From Candidatus Saccharimonadia bacterium (lineage in GTDB: Bacteria; Patescibacteriota; Saccharimonadia; Saccharimonadales; Saccharimonadaceae), in contig JALRBJ010000001.1 in assembly GCA_023257815.1 (NCBI GenBank), positions 30,410 to 94,409 on the forward strand: a DNA stretch of 64,000 nucleotides, read 5' to 3'. A program made the translations under genes and the position numbers. This document shows, piece by piece, positions 8,850-17,280 of the stretch. The notes beneath the pieces were generated by a model, which had not been told where the DNA came from, ran no database searches, and worked only from the letters and a program-made list of their open reading frames with translations. Positions within the stretch are counted from its first letter, which is position 1. Each line of letters begins with the position of its first letter.

Positions 8850-9887
8850 GTGGCTAAGAAGGCTGAGAAACCTGCGGTGGGAACAGAGAAACCAGATCAA
8901 GAAGGTAAACTAAAAGCACTTGGTCTTGCGATGGATCAAATCACCAAACAATTTGGTGATGGATCAATCATGAAGCTTGGTGAGGCTAAGAAAGTTGATG
9001 TTGAATTACTATCGAGTGGTTCGCTATCGCTTGACTTGGCGCTTGGTGGCGGGTACCCAAAAGGACGAATTATTGAGATTTACGGACCTGAAAGTTCAGG
9101 TAAAACAACACTAACACTTCATGCGATTGCCGAAATCCAAAAGCAAGGTGGTACGGCAGCATTTATTGATGCCGAACATGCCCTTGATCCGGCATATGCC
9201 AAAAAACTTGGTGTTGATACCGACAACTTGCTTGTAAGCCAGCCTGATAATGGTGAGCAGGCACTTGAGATTGCCGAAACGTTGGTGCGTTCAAATGCGG
9301 TTGATTTGGTGGTAGTTGACTCGGTTGCAGCACTGGTGCCACAGGCCGAGATTGATGGCGATATGGGCGATAGCCACATGGGGCTTCAGGCACGTCTGAT
9401 GAGCCAGGCACTGCGTAAGCTCACGGGTATTATTAACAAGAGCAAAACAACGGTCATTTTCATCAATCAGATTCGTATGAAGATTGGTGTAATGTTTGGT
9501 AATCCAGAAACAACGACTGGTGGTAATGCATTAAAATTCTACGCCAGCGTACGTCTTGATATCCGTCGTATTGGCCAGCTAAAAGTAGGTGAAGATATTA
9601 TTGGTAACCGTACCAAAGTGAAAGTGGTGAAGAATAAGATTGCGCCGCCATTTAGGATTGCCGAGTTCGACATCATGTATAACGAAGGTATTTCTAAGAC
9701 TGGTGATGTGCTAGATCTTGCTGCACTACATAACGTTGTTGGCAAATCAGGTGCATGGTACGACTACAAAGATGGCAAAATCGGCCAGGGTCGTGAAGCT
9801 GTAAAAGTGTACTTAAAAGAGAATTCAAAAGTTCTTGCGGAAATCGAAAAAGAAGTTCGCAAAAGAGTAGCTGAATTAGAAGGCTAG
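8850..9887 (+). CDS. recA: Recombinase RecA
   Basis: RecA forms nucleoprotein filaments for strand exchange and, in many bacteria, the SOS response. At 345 residues it is full length, with Walker A GPESSGKT (79-86), the [22 protein letters not shown]alker B region (quoted in two parts: [10 protein letters not shown] and [11 protein letters not shown]) and [21 protein letters not shown] in loop 2. The GTG start is preceded by GAGAGGGAG, a good ribosome-binding site, and the -10 (TATAAT, 8813-8818) is 31 nt upstream, so this gene has a leader. No LexA-type box was recognised. NUDIX and recX genes follow in the same direction. Confidence 0.98.
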   Translation: MAKKAEKPAVGTEKPDQEGKLKALGLAMDQITKQFGDGSIMKLGEAKKVDVELLSSGSLSLDLALGGGYPKGRIIEIYGPESSGKTTLTLHAIAEIQKQGGTAAFIDAEHALDPAYAKKLGVDTDNLLVSQPDNGEQALEIAETLVRSNAVDLVVVDSVAALVPQAEIDGDMGDSHMGLQARLMSQALRKLTGIINKSKTTVIFINQIRMKIGVMFGNPETTTGGNALKFYASVRLDIRRIGQLKVGEDIIGNRTKVKVVKNKIAPPFRIAEFDIMYNEGISKTGDVLDLAALHNVVGKSGAWYDYKDGKIGQGREAVKVYLKENSKVLAEIEKEVRKRVAELEG

Positions 9888-9891
9888 TTTG

Positions 9892-10413
9892 ATGGCCGAC
9901 TTATTAGTTCAGCTTGTAGACGAGAATGACAATCCTACACGTGGTGGTAACAAAGATGAGATTTTCAGAGACGGCTTACTGCATCGTATAGTCAGAATTA
10001 TGCTATTTGATGAACACGGTAACATCTTGATTCAAAAACGGGTACCCCATGCAAGACTTTTTCCAGGCTGTTGGGATAATTCAGCAGCTGGTCATGTTGA
10101 TGAAGGCGAAGATTACCTCGTTGCTGGTAAAAGAGAGCTGAAGGAGGAACTAGGACTTTCGACTGAGCTTGCGGAAGCCGCATACTTTCGTGCCTACTCT
10201 GAAGATGGCAATAAAAAGCTTAATCGGTTTACTAAAATTTACACATCTACGATTCCTCATGACGCAAAGTTTATACTTCAACCTGAAGAGGTGGTTAGTG
10301 TAAAATGGGTGACCATCAGTGAACTTGCTAAGTTGGTTAATGAACACCCCAATAGTATTACTGACGGCTTAAAACAGGCGTTTGAGCGGCTTAAGCTCAA
10401 TGAAAATCACTAA
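9892..10413 (+). CDS. NUDIX hydrolase, IPP isomerase/YfcD-like
   Basis: The 173-residue NUDIX protein carries GHVDEGEDYLVAGKRELKEELG, the Nudix box (here split as GHVDEGEDYLVAG and KRELKEELG), preceded by QKRVPHARLFPGCWDNSAAG. This layout is typical of isopentenyl-diphosphate isomerase-like NUDIX proteins and of YfcD, and the substrate cannot be set from sequence. The ATG at 9892 is preferred to the TTG at 9889. It starts 4 nt after recA and its end overlaps recX, so it appears to be co-expressed with recombination genes. Confidence 0.85.
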   Translation: MADLLVQLVDENDNPTRGGNKDEIFRDGLLHRIVRIMLFDEHGNILIQKRVPHARLFPGCWDNSAAGHVDEGEDYLVAGKRELKEELGLSTELAEAAYFRAYSEDGNKKLNRFTKIYTSTIPHDAKFILQPEEVVSVKWVTISELAKLVNEHPNSITDGLKQAFERLKLNENH

Positions 10414-11044
10414 CATCTCAACCCAAGCTAAAAACCGAGACAGGGTAAATGTCTCAGTAGATGGCGTGTACAGCTTTTCGCTTGATATCACTCAAATCAG
10501 TGAACTTGGTATAAAAATAGGGAACGAGTACTCGGAAGAAGAGCTATTGGAGCTTGAGAATGAGAGTCAGTTTGGTAAACTGTACGCTCGTGCGCTTGAG
10601 TATTGCTTGATGCGGCCACATTCTGGTAAAGAAGTACGTGACTATATGCAGCGTAAAACTCTAACGAGCCGATACAAGGCAAAAGACGGCAGTCTTAAGG
10701 AGAGAGCGGGAGTAAGCCAAGCAAATGCGGATAGGACATTTAACCGTTTAGTTGATCGAGGTTATGTGAACGATGAAAAGTTTACACGGTTTTGGGTGGA
10801 GAATCGTAATCAGACCAAAGGAATTAGTAAACGAAAACTTATTGCGGAACTGCGCCAAAAAGGCGTGAATCAGCTAATTATTGATCAGGTCTTTGAGGAA
10901 TCTGACAGAGATGAAGGCTTGGAACTTAAGAAAATAATCGCTAAAAAACAATCAAAGTATGACGAACCAAAACTGATAGCCTATCTTGCCAGACAAGGCT
11001 TTAATTACGATGATATAAAGGATGCATTAGCAGTTCAAGATTAA
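10400..11044 (+). CDS. recX: RecA regulator RecX
   Basis: RecX proteins bind RecA filaments and limit their activity. The 214-residue protein contains the helical RecX repeats: FNRLVDRGYVNDEKFTRFWV, then SKRKLIAELRQKGV and PKLIAYLARQGFNYDDIKDAL. The start is taken at the ATG at 10400, which overlaps the NUDIX stop by 14 nt; an upstream in-frame ATG at 10382 would add six residues. The recA-NUDIX-recX order supports the call. Its TAA overlaps the stop of the convergent PRC-barrel gene in a shared TTAA. Confidence 0.88.
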   Translation: MKITNISTQAKNRDRVNVSVDGVYSFSLDITQISELGIKIGNEYSEEELLELENESQFGKLYARALEYCLMRPHSGKEVRDYMQRKTLTSRYKAKDGSLKERAGVSQANADRTFNRLVDRGYVNDEKFTRFWVENRNQTKGISKRKLIAELRQKGVNQLIIDQVFEESDRDEGLELKKIIAKKQSKYDEPKLIAYLARQGFNYDDIKDALAVQD

Positions 11045-11625
11045 GGCCAGCGAGTTTCAAAATCTATAGCTTCTGGCTGTACGTTTGTATTACGGAAGGG
11101 ATTTGTATATTCACGAATAGAATCCTTAACCGGTTCTTTTGCTGAAAGAGACTTTACTTGCACGAATGAATTATGCACTTTTACAACTTGAGATCGATGA
11201 ATTAAAAGTTCTGTTTCGTTGAAGCTTTTAAGGAGTGGACGCTTAACAACGAGTTGCTGAACTGAAAAACTTCCCGCATCAACAGTAAAGCTTGCAACTT
11301 TTCCAAGCTTTTTATCTTTCTCATCGATTACGTCTATACCAATGAGTTCGAATTTAAAATCGTACACTTGCTTGATCTTTATAACGTCATCAAGTCCTAC
11401 GAATTCATCACTGCTATCAACAATAAACCCCAGAGTGGAAAGTTCACGGACATCTGTTGGACGAAGAAATGATGGATGTTCATTAAGGGTCTGCCCCTCT
11501 AGCTGATAGGCAACGACGGTGAGATCCCTTGGATCAATAACAACCTTGCTTGTATGCGCAAGTTCGCCACCGGTCTGTAGACTCATAACAGGTGTTCCAA
11601 TTAATCGTTCAAGTGAAATAAGCAT
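11041..11625 (-). CDS. PRC-barrel domain protein
   Basis: The 194-residue soluble protein contains two PRC-barrel-like segments (LISLERLIGTPVMSL... and FELIGIDVIDEKDKKLGKVASF). PRC barrels occur in RimM and in photosynthetic reaction-centre H subunits, and many stand-alone bacterial copies lack a known role. It lies just downstream of the pilus operon on the same strand but has its own promoter, AGTATA at 11634-11639 (TATACT on the minus strand), 8 nt before the ATG. Its stop shares TTAA with recX. Confidence 0.75.
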   Translation of the reverse strand: MLISLERLIGTPVMSLQTGGELAHTSKVVIDPRDLTVVAYQLEGQTLNEHPSFLRPTDVRELSTLGFIVDSSDEFVGLDDVIKIKQVYDFKFELIGIDVIDEKDKKLGKVASFTVDAGSFSVQQLVVKRPLLKSFNETELLIHRSQVVKVHNSFVQVKSLSAKEPVKDSIREYTNPFRNTNVQPEAIDFETRWP

Positions 11626-11654
11626 ACGCTTATAGTATAACTATAGCAAGCTGA

Positions 11655-11927
11655 CTATTCAACGAATGGATTTGATCGTTCACCAATCTGAGCGGGTGGT
11701 ACACTGCTACGTTTTAGTAGTTGGATGGTACTTTCGTCAAACTGACCACTAATGGCTTGACTAGAACTTGATGCGACGGTCGATGACATCTGAATAATTG
11801 ACGTAAGTGTAAGTATGGCTGCGAACAAGCCACCACTTACTAGCAGGAAGAATAGTAGCGTATGAAAGCGTCGCATAAAACGTAGAAGTGGTGTTAGTAA
11901 TTCTGCGAAGTTAAGATTTTGTTTCAT
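11655..11927 (-). CDS. Small single-pass protein at the end of the pilus operon
   Basis: This 90-residue protein has one membrane helix (about residues 22-45) followed by a Ser-rich stretch and a short polar tail. Its start codon overlaps the pilO stop, so it is translationally coupled to the pilus-assembly genes. By position it could serve as a PilP-like or accessory inner-membrane component, but no PilP motif or lipobox is visible. The function is inferred only from the operon. Confidence 0.65.
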   Translation of the reverse strand: MKQNLNFAELLTPLLRFMRRFHTLLFFLLVSGGLFAAILTLTSIIQMSSTVASSSSQAISGQFDESTIQLLKRSSVPPAQIGERSNPFVE

Positions 11928-12535
11928 TATTTTACGTATACCTCTATTAGAAGTGACTGAGTACCTACTTGGCTGCCTTGATCTTTTGATAATGTTAGAC
12001 TTGTGGGTTGCATTTTGAGGTCGTTACTTTCGAGTGCACCCAAGAATTGCATGAGTGTGCTGTATTCTAGCGGAGTTTTAATCGATACCGAAACGGTTCT
12101 TTTAGTAACACCAGGCGTACTAGCTGTAGCGGGTGTTGTGCTGGTGCCTGTTGCTTGCGGTGGGGCGCTTGTTGTCGGAGCGGCAGAGCCTGATGAATCC
12201 GTAAACTCAACCCCTGTAATTGTTACTCCAGTTTGAGCTGCAATATTTGAGATATTTCCTATAACTTTATCGGCAAAATCAGCACTATTAGCCACAACAG
12301 ACTGAGTTTTCTTGATAACCTCTTGTTCTTGCTCAAGTTTTGATTTAAGGCCTCGTAAGGTTTGAATGTTGCTATCCCCTGATGCTGCATCTGCGTTGAG
12401 TTGACTTATGGTTGCTGCGTAGTGCTCAAGCCCTGATTTTACATACAAGAAGCCACTTGCTGCTGCTGCTACGATGGCTATCATTATGATAAACAGAACG
12501 ATTCGTAATCTTCTTGCTGTCATCCCGTTTTTCAT
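11927..12535 (-). CDS. pilO: Type IV pilus assembly protein PilO-like
   Basis: The 202-residue protein has a short cytoplasmic N terminus, one membrane helix (about 10-32), a coiled-coil region (SGLEHYAATISQLNADAASG onward) and a C-terminal ferredoxin-like domain, interrupted by a Pro/Thr/Ala-rich linker at about 115-140. This is the PilO plan: with PilN it forms the periplasmic or extracytoplasmic alignment complex. Its start overlaps the pilN stop by 4 nt. Sequence similarity is weak, so the call rests on order and architecture. Confidence 0.75.
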   Translation of the reverse strand: MKNGMTARRLRIVLFIIMIAIVAAAASGFLYVKSGLEHYAATISQLNADAASGDSNIQTLRGLKSKLEQEQEVIKKTQSVVANSADFADKVIGNISNIAAQTGVTITGVEFTDSSGSAAPTTSAPPQATGTSTTPATASTPGVTKRTVSVSIKTPLEYSTLMQFLGALESNDLKMQPTSLTLSKDQGSQVGTQSLLIEVYVK

Positions 12536-13098
12536 TGAGCAGCCCCTTTATTGATAACAACACCCAAATTTACCTTAACAGGGTAGTCTGTGCCTGATCC
12601 GTTTGAGGCTCCCGATTGGATTGACTGGATTTCAACGCTGGAGAACACATCTTGTTTACGTGCAAATGAATCTTTAAGCTTGGCTGCATCTTCAAACGAC
12701 TTCGCGCTCGCTGTGATTGTTATCTTTGTGCCGAACGTTTGCGGATCAAGGGCAAGACCATCAAGTATTACATTTTTGGGTACTGCATCAGCGATTTTAT
12801 AGACTAATCGAGCGAACGAAATGTGTTGGTCTAAGATTGATTTAGCCACTGTTAAATCTGAACGAAATGCATCAGCTTGAGCTTTTATAGACTGATATTG
12901 ACCAACGCGCTGTTGGTTCTCGGCAACCTTTTGTTCTGCAGAGTCACGCGCACCGTTTAGAGCAATGTACGATCCTGCTACGAGTCCTCCAAGTGTGGTT
13001 ATGGCAGCAATAAGGATTGCAATATAACGAATTAATAGCACGTTGGTTCGAGCTGCGCGGATTTCAGCTTTATGGCTGTCTGGAAGTAAGTTGATCAC
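12532..13098 (-). CDS. pilN: Type IV pilus assembly protein PilN-like
   Basis: The 188-residue protein begins MINLLPDSHKAEIR, the conserved PilN N-terminal motif that docks into PilM, then has one membrane helix (about 25-47), a coiled coil and a ferredoxin-like C-terminal domain. It overlaps pilM by 4 nt and pilO by 4 nt. The set links the cytoplasmic PilM ring to the extracytoplasmic PilN/PilO frame. Confidence 0.85.
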   Translation of the reverse strand: MINLLPDSHKAEIRAARTNVLLIRYIAILIAAITTLGGLVAGSYIALNGARDSAEQKVAENQQRVGQYQSIKAQADAFRSDLTVAKSILDQHISFARLVYKIADAVPKNVILDGLALDPQTFGTKITITASAKSFEDAAKLKDSFARKQDVFSSVEIQSIQSGASNGSGTDYPVKVNLGVVINKGAAQ

Positions 13099-14147
13099 GA
13101 CCAGATCCTTTCGGGCGATACACTGGCAAGGCCGGCAACTGTAATATAGCGTGATCTAAATTGCTTAGCAGGTTGTGGTAATTTTCCAAAGTTGAGTTGC
13201 TGCCAAGGGCTAGCTACTCGGGCTGGCATAACGAGTTCGTTAGTGAAGTACTCACCAATCCCCGGCACGTTTGCACCGCCACCCACCACCAGTACTTGCT
13301 CAAGTTTGTGATGTTCCGAAAGACGTTCGTCGTAGTATCGCATAACTTTGCGCGTTTCTGTGACTATTCGCTCCAAACTAGGTGTGAGTGCGGCTGAGAT
13401 TTTCTGCTGACGGCTCCCTGGACTAAGACCATTGAGTACTTTTAATTGATGTGCACTTTCAAGCGGTACTTTGAGTTTTTTTGCAATGTCGAGTGTGAAT
13501 GTGTTGCCGCCTATATTTAAACTTCCGGCAATACGAATTGAACTTTCGAGGATAGCGATATCTGTACTGGCGGGTCCTATATCGACGATAACAGTCGGTA
13601 GATGACCTTCCTCGGTTGCTTCCAGAAGACGTGCGACAGCCGACACACTCGACTCAACCATAACTACTCTTAAGCCAACACTTTCCGCAACATTGATACA
13701 CAAATCAACAATTGATTGCGGAACTGCGCACATCAGGACGGTTAGTTGGGTTTTTGATCGTTCAATAATCTCAAAGTCAACGTACAATGCACTCATAGGT
13801 ATAGGAATATACTGTTCGACTTCAAGCTCCACTGCTTCGCGTAGCTTTTTTTCAGATGCTAGCGGTACTGTAAAGGTTCGGGTAAATGTACGACCAGCGG
13901 GCACACCTAACACGACGTGCTTACTTGCAAGGTTGCCAACCAGGTTTTTTCCAACAAGGTCAGCAATATTCTTGCGCAGGTAACTATCGTCACCATCAAG
14001 AGCTTGCTGTACTTTTGCAGGGTCAAGATCAATCGAACCGTAGCCGGTTACAAGCCATTTTTTCCTATCAACGGACATCACTTTCATACCAGTTTGACTG
14101 ATATCTAGTCCAATGACGGGTTTATCTTTATAAAATAGTTTTGCCAC
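13095..14147 (-). CDS. pilM: Type IV pilus assembly ATPase-like protein PilM
   Basis: PilM is an actin-like (FtsA-fold) cytoplasmic protein that binds the PilN tail. The 350-residue protein shows the phosphate-1 motif GLDISQTGMKVM near the N terminus, the phosphate-2 segment VDIGPASTDIAIL and the adenosine-binding VLVVGGGANVPGI near the C terminus. The GTG start is preceded by a TTGAG-type sequence. A TATACT box about 40 nt upstream suggests a promoter inside the pilus cluster. pilN follows with a 4-nt overlap. Confidence 0.88.
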   Translation of the reverse strand: MAKLFYKDKPVIGLDISQTGMKVMSVDRKKWLVTGYGSIDLDPAKVQQALDGDDSYLRKNIADLVGKNLVGNLASKHVVLGVPAGRTFTRTFTVPLASEKKLREAVELEVEQYIPIPMSALYVDFEIIERSKTQLTVLMCAVPQSIVDLCINVAESVGLRVVMVESSVSAVARLLEATEEGHLPTVIVDIGPASTDIAILESSIRIAGSLNIGGNTFTLDIAKKLKVPLESAHQLKVLNGLSPGSRQQKISAALTPSLERIVTETRKVMRYYDERLSEHHKLEQVLVVGGGANVPGIGEYFTNELVMPARVASPWQQLNFGKLPQPAKQFRSRYITVAGLASVSPERIWS

Positions 14148-14223
14148 CTCAAGTCTTGCCCACGGAGTTACATTACTCTTCAGTATACATGAGCGGTATG
14201 GTAATTACTACCGCTAGAGGCCT

Positions 14224-15447
14224 CTATTTGATGCTTGACGATAAGCTGGCGATTGGTAGCATTACGCTTGCCGCAATGAGTCCTACCATGCCACCCATAA
14301 AAACGATCATAACTGGTTCGATAATGGCGCTGATGCCTTCGATAGCAACATCAACTTCTTCCTCGTAAAAATCGGCCACTTTTACCAAAACTGTATCTGT
14401 TTGACCAGTTTCTTCGCCCACGGCCAGCATTTGAGGTACGATAGCGGGAAATAGGGGGTTTTTTTCTATCTCAGCCGATAGGGTTGAGCCACTCTCAACA
14501 GACTTACTCGCTTCCATCAGAGCCTCCTCGTAGACGACATTACCAATCGCGTGTGCTGTAATACCTAAGGCTTCAAGTACTGGAACACCGGCACCAATCA
14601 AGGCAGAGAATGTGCGCGCAAACCTGGCAATCGCAACCTTGATGATGATAGTCTTTAAACCAGGTACGCGCAGGATAACGTGATGCAAGAGAGACTTACC
14701 GCTGGGCGTCTTAAAGTATCGGAGAGCGAAAAAGACTGCCGCTATAACAAGTGGAATGATAATGAACCAAAAGTTAATTAATGTGCTGCTTATACCAAGC
14801 ATGATTTGTGTTATAAGCGGTAACTCTGCATCTTCACCACCTAGGTCTTTAAGAATTTTTCCGATTTGAGGAATCACAAATAACATTAGTCCAAAAAATG
14901 CGACTATCGTTATACCTACAAGTACCATTGGATAAGTCATGGCACTTTTGATCTTCTTACGAATTGTGGAGTTTTTCTCTTGCTGGTAGGCAAGACGCTT
15001 TAAGATATCATCCAAAATACCGGCAGATTCACCGGCACGCACCATATTAACGTATACGTCGCTGAAGGCATTGGGATATTTTGCGAGTGCATCCCCCAGC
15101 TGATCACCGCCTTCGACATCTTTAATAACACCAACAAGGAGCTTCTTGAGCGCTTTACTATCGGTATGATCGTGTAGCGATGAGAGAGCTCTCAGTATTG
15201 GTACCCCTGCGCCAATCATTGCACTGAGCTCTCTGGTGAAGATAACGATATGATCATTCTTGACCTTATTTCCGCCCAGTACATTGAATAGACTAAGACT
15301 ACTGCCCTCGGTACCTTCTTTAATGCTTAGTGGTTGAAGGTTTTGGGAGGTAAGACTTTTAATAACGGCAGAACGTTCAGTCGCTTCGATAGTACCTGAA
15401 ACATGATCACCTTTTTGATTGACGGCCGAATAGTTGAAGGTTGGCAT
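14224..15447 (-). CDS. pilC: Type IV pilus inner-membrane platform protein PilC/GspF
   Basis: The 407-residue protein has the two tandem T2SSF domains of PilC/GspF (AMIGAGVPILRALSSL and ALIGAGVPVLEALGITA are the paired signatures), separated by membrane helices near residues 170-190 and 218-240, with a final helix near 375-395. It forms the platform that the PilB ATPase rotates. It lies 4 nt downstream of pilB in the same operon. Confidence 0.94.
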   Translation of the reverse strand: MPTFNYSAVNQKGDHVSGTIEATERSAVIKSLTSQNLQPLSIKEGTEGSSLSLFNVLGGNKVKNDHIVIFTRELSAMIGAGVPILRALSSLHDHTDSKALKKLLVGVIKDVEGGDQLGDALAKYPNAFSDVYVNMVRAGESAGILDDILKRLAYQQEKNSTIRKKIKSAMTYPMVLVGITIVAFFGLMLFVIPQIGKILKDLGGEDAELPLITQIMLGISSTLINFWFIIIPLVIAAVFFALRYFKTPSGKSLLHHVILRVPGLKTIIIKVAIARFARTFSALIGAGVPVLEALGITAHAIGNVVYEEALMEASKSVESGSTLSAEIEKNPLFPAIVPQMLAVGEETGQTDTVLVKVADFYEEEVDVAIEGISAIIEPVMIVFMGGMVGLIAASVMLPIASLSSSIK

Positions 15448-15451
15448 AAGA

Positions 15452-17230
15452 TTAGTCCTTGGTCACCCTTAAGACTTCTTCTATCGTGCTTTGACCACGG
15501 AGTGCTTTAATAAGCCCATCAGTTTGCATGGTTATCATGCCCTCAAGGATTGCTTGAGTTTGGATTTGTGTGCTTGTGGCATTACTAACGATTAGTTTTT
15601 GAAGTGAGACAGTGTTCTGCAGTGCCTCGTAAATGCCAATTCGACCTTTATAACCGGTGTTACTACATTCATCACAGCCTTTTGAGGATGCACGCCATAG
15701 AGTAGTAATGGTTGCCTCGGTAGTTCCGAGGTCGGTAGCTTCGCCAATCTTTTGACTTTTGGCAATCGTGTCTAACTGGTGAATGATAGCAAAGTTATTT
15801 GCATCTAGTCGAAACGTCTTATAGAGGGTACTTAACTCTTCGGGTGAGGGTGTGAATGATTGTCGACAATTCATGCAGAGTCGCCTGATAAGACGTTGGC
15901 CAACAACGGCACGTACGGTACTTGCGATAAGAAACGGCTCAATGCCCATATCAAGCAAGCGGGGAAGCGAGGTTGATGCATTATTAGTGTGAAGCGTTGA
16001 AAACACAAGGTGGCCAGTAAGAGCCGCTTGAATACCAAGATTGGCTGTCTCGCTGTCACGAATCTCTCCAACCATGATAATATTTGGGTCTTGGCGTAGT
16101 AGGGCTCGCAGTCCTGATGCAAATGTCATTCCTGCTTTTGGATTGGTCTGTGTTTGATTGACGCCTGATACCTTGTATTCAACCGGATCTTCAATCGTGG
16201 ATATATTAACATCCGGAGTGTTAAGGATATTCAAGATACTAAACAGACTGGTTGATTTACCACTACCAGTAGGCCCCGTGATTAATATGACGCCGTTAGG
16301 CTCGGTCAGTGCCTGGTTGACTATTTCGAGTGAGTGCCCCCAGTATCCAAGTGACTCAAGGCTGACTGCCTCGTTGCTCTCGTCCAAAATACGCATAACA
16401 ACTTTTTCACCATCACTCACGGGTAAGGTGCTAACACGCAGCGCGTACTGTTTGCCGGCAACTTTTATCTTAAAACGTCCATCTTGCGGCACACGTCGTT
16501 CATCGATTTTTAAGTTAGCAAGAATCTTAATACGACTTATCAGTGAACCAAGTACGTTGCGCGGTAGACGATTTACTTCCTTTAATACGCCGTCGATTCG
16601 ATATCGAACTTGCACATAGCCTTCACGTGGTTCAATGTGAATGTCGCTGGCACTACTGCGGATAGCATATTCAAGTAAAAGGTTAATTGTCTGAGCTACA
16701 GGTGAGTCTTCGGACACGTCTGCTTCGGTGATTTGCTGCTCGCTTCCATCGTCTTCTCGCTGAATATCAATAACATCGTTAAGTTGTTTATCGACATCAC
16801 CTCGATAGTTTTCAAGACATGCTAGGATATTTTCGCGTGTGGCGATGTAAATCTTGGTTTTTTCACCGATTTCTTTCTGAATAAAGTCGATAGCCTGGAC
16901 ATCGTCCGGATCATCCATTGCAAGATGCATTGTACCGTCTTCGTCAATCTTAAAGAGGACAGCCCGATACTGAACGGCGATACGTTCAGGAATCTTATTT
17001 AACACATCATTTGGTATATCTCGTGGATCAACCGCTATAAACGGAATGTGAGCATATTCTGCAAATAGTTTCGTAAGCTCTAGCTCTGAAACAAGCTTAT
17101 TTTGAATCGCTGCGTCTTGCAGTGGGCGGTGGGTACGCTCGCTGGATTTTTTTAGATCTTCAACTTGTTCTGGAGTAACTTTGCCCGCCCCAGTTAGTAA
17201 TTTTTCAATGGTATCATCAGAAATTCGCAT
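15452..17230 (-). CDS. pilB: Type IV pilus extension ATPase PilB/GspE
   Basis: The 592-residue protein has the N-terminal MshEN-type domain (about 1-150) and a GspE-type ATPase core: Walker A ITGPTGSGKSTS near residue 320, the Asp box TIEDPVEY, Walker B LLRQDPNIIMVGEIRD and the His box TGHLVFSTLHTNNA. The tetracysteine zinc motif is present (CMNC near 452 and CDEC near 520). This is the motor that powers pilus extension. No PilT retraction ATPase is in the window. The nearest -10 (TATACT on the minus strand) is 14 nt before the start. Confidence 0.95.
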   Translation of the reverse strand: MRISDDTIEKLLTGAGKVTPEQVEDLKKSSERTHRPLQDAAIQNKLVSELELTKLFAEYAHIPFIAVDPRDIPNDVLNKIPERIAVQYRAVLFKIDEDGTMHLAMDDPDDVQAIDFIQKEIGEKTKIYIATRENILACLENYRGDVDKQLNDVIDIQREDDGSEQQITEADVSEDSPVAQTINLLLEYAIRSSASDIHIEPREGYVQVRYRIDGVLKEVNRLPRNVLGSLISRIKILANLKIDERRVPQDGRFKIKVAGKQYALRVSTLPVSDGEKVVMRILDESNEAVSLESLGYWGHSLEIVNQALTEPNGVILITGPTGSGKSTSLFSILNILNTPDVNISTIEDPVEYKVSGVNQTQTNPKAGMTFASGLRALLRQDPNIIMVGEIRDSETANLGIQAALTGHLVFSTLHTNNASTSLPRLLDMGIEPFLIASTVRAVVGQRLIRRLCMNCRQSFTPSPEELSTLYKTFRLDANNFAIIHQLDTIAKSQKIGEATDLGTTEATITTLWRASSKGCDECSNTGYKGRIGIYEALQNTVSLQKLIVSNATSTQIQTQAILEGMITMQTDGLIKALRGQSTIEEVLRVTKD

Positions 17231-17280
17231 ACCGCTTATGGTCTAGTATAGCCCGTAACCACTGAAATCGCTAGCGTGTT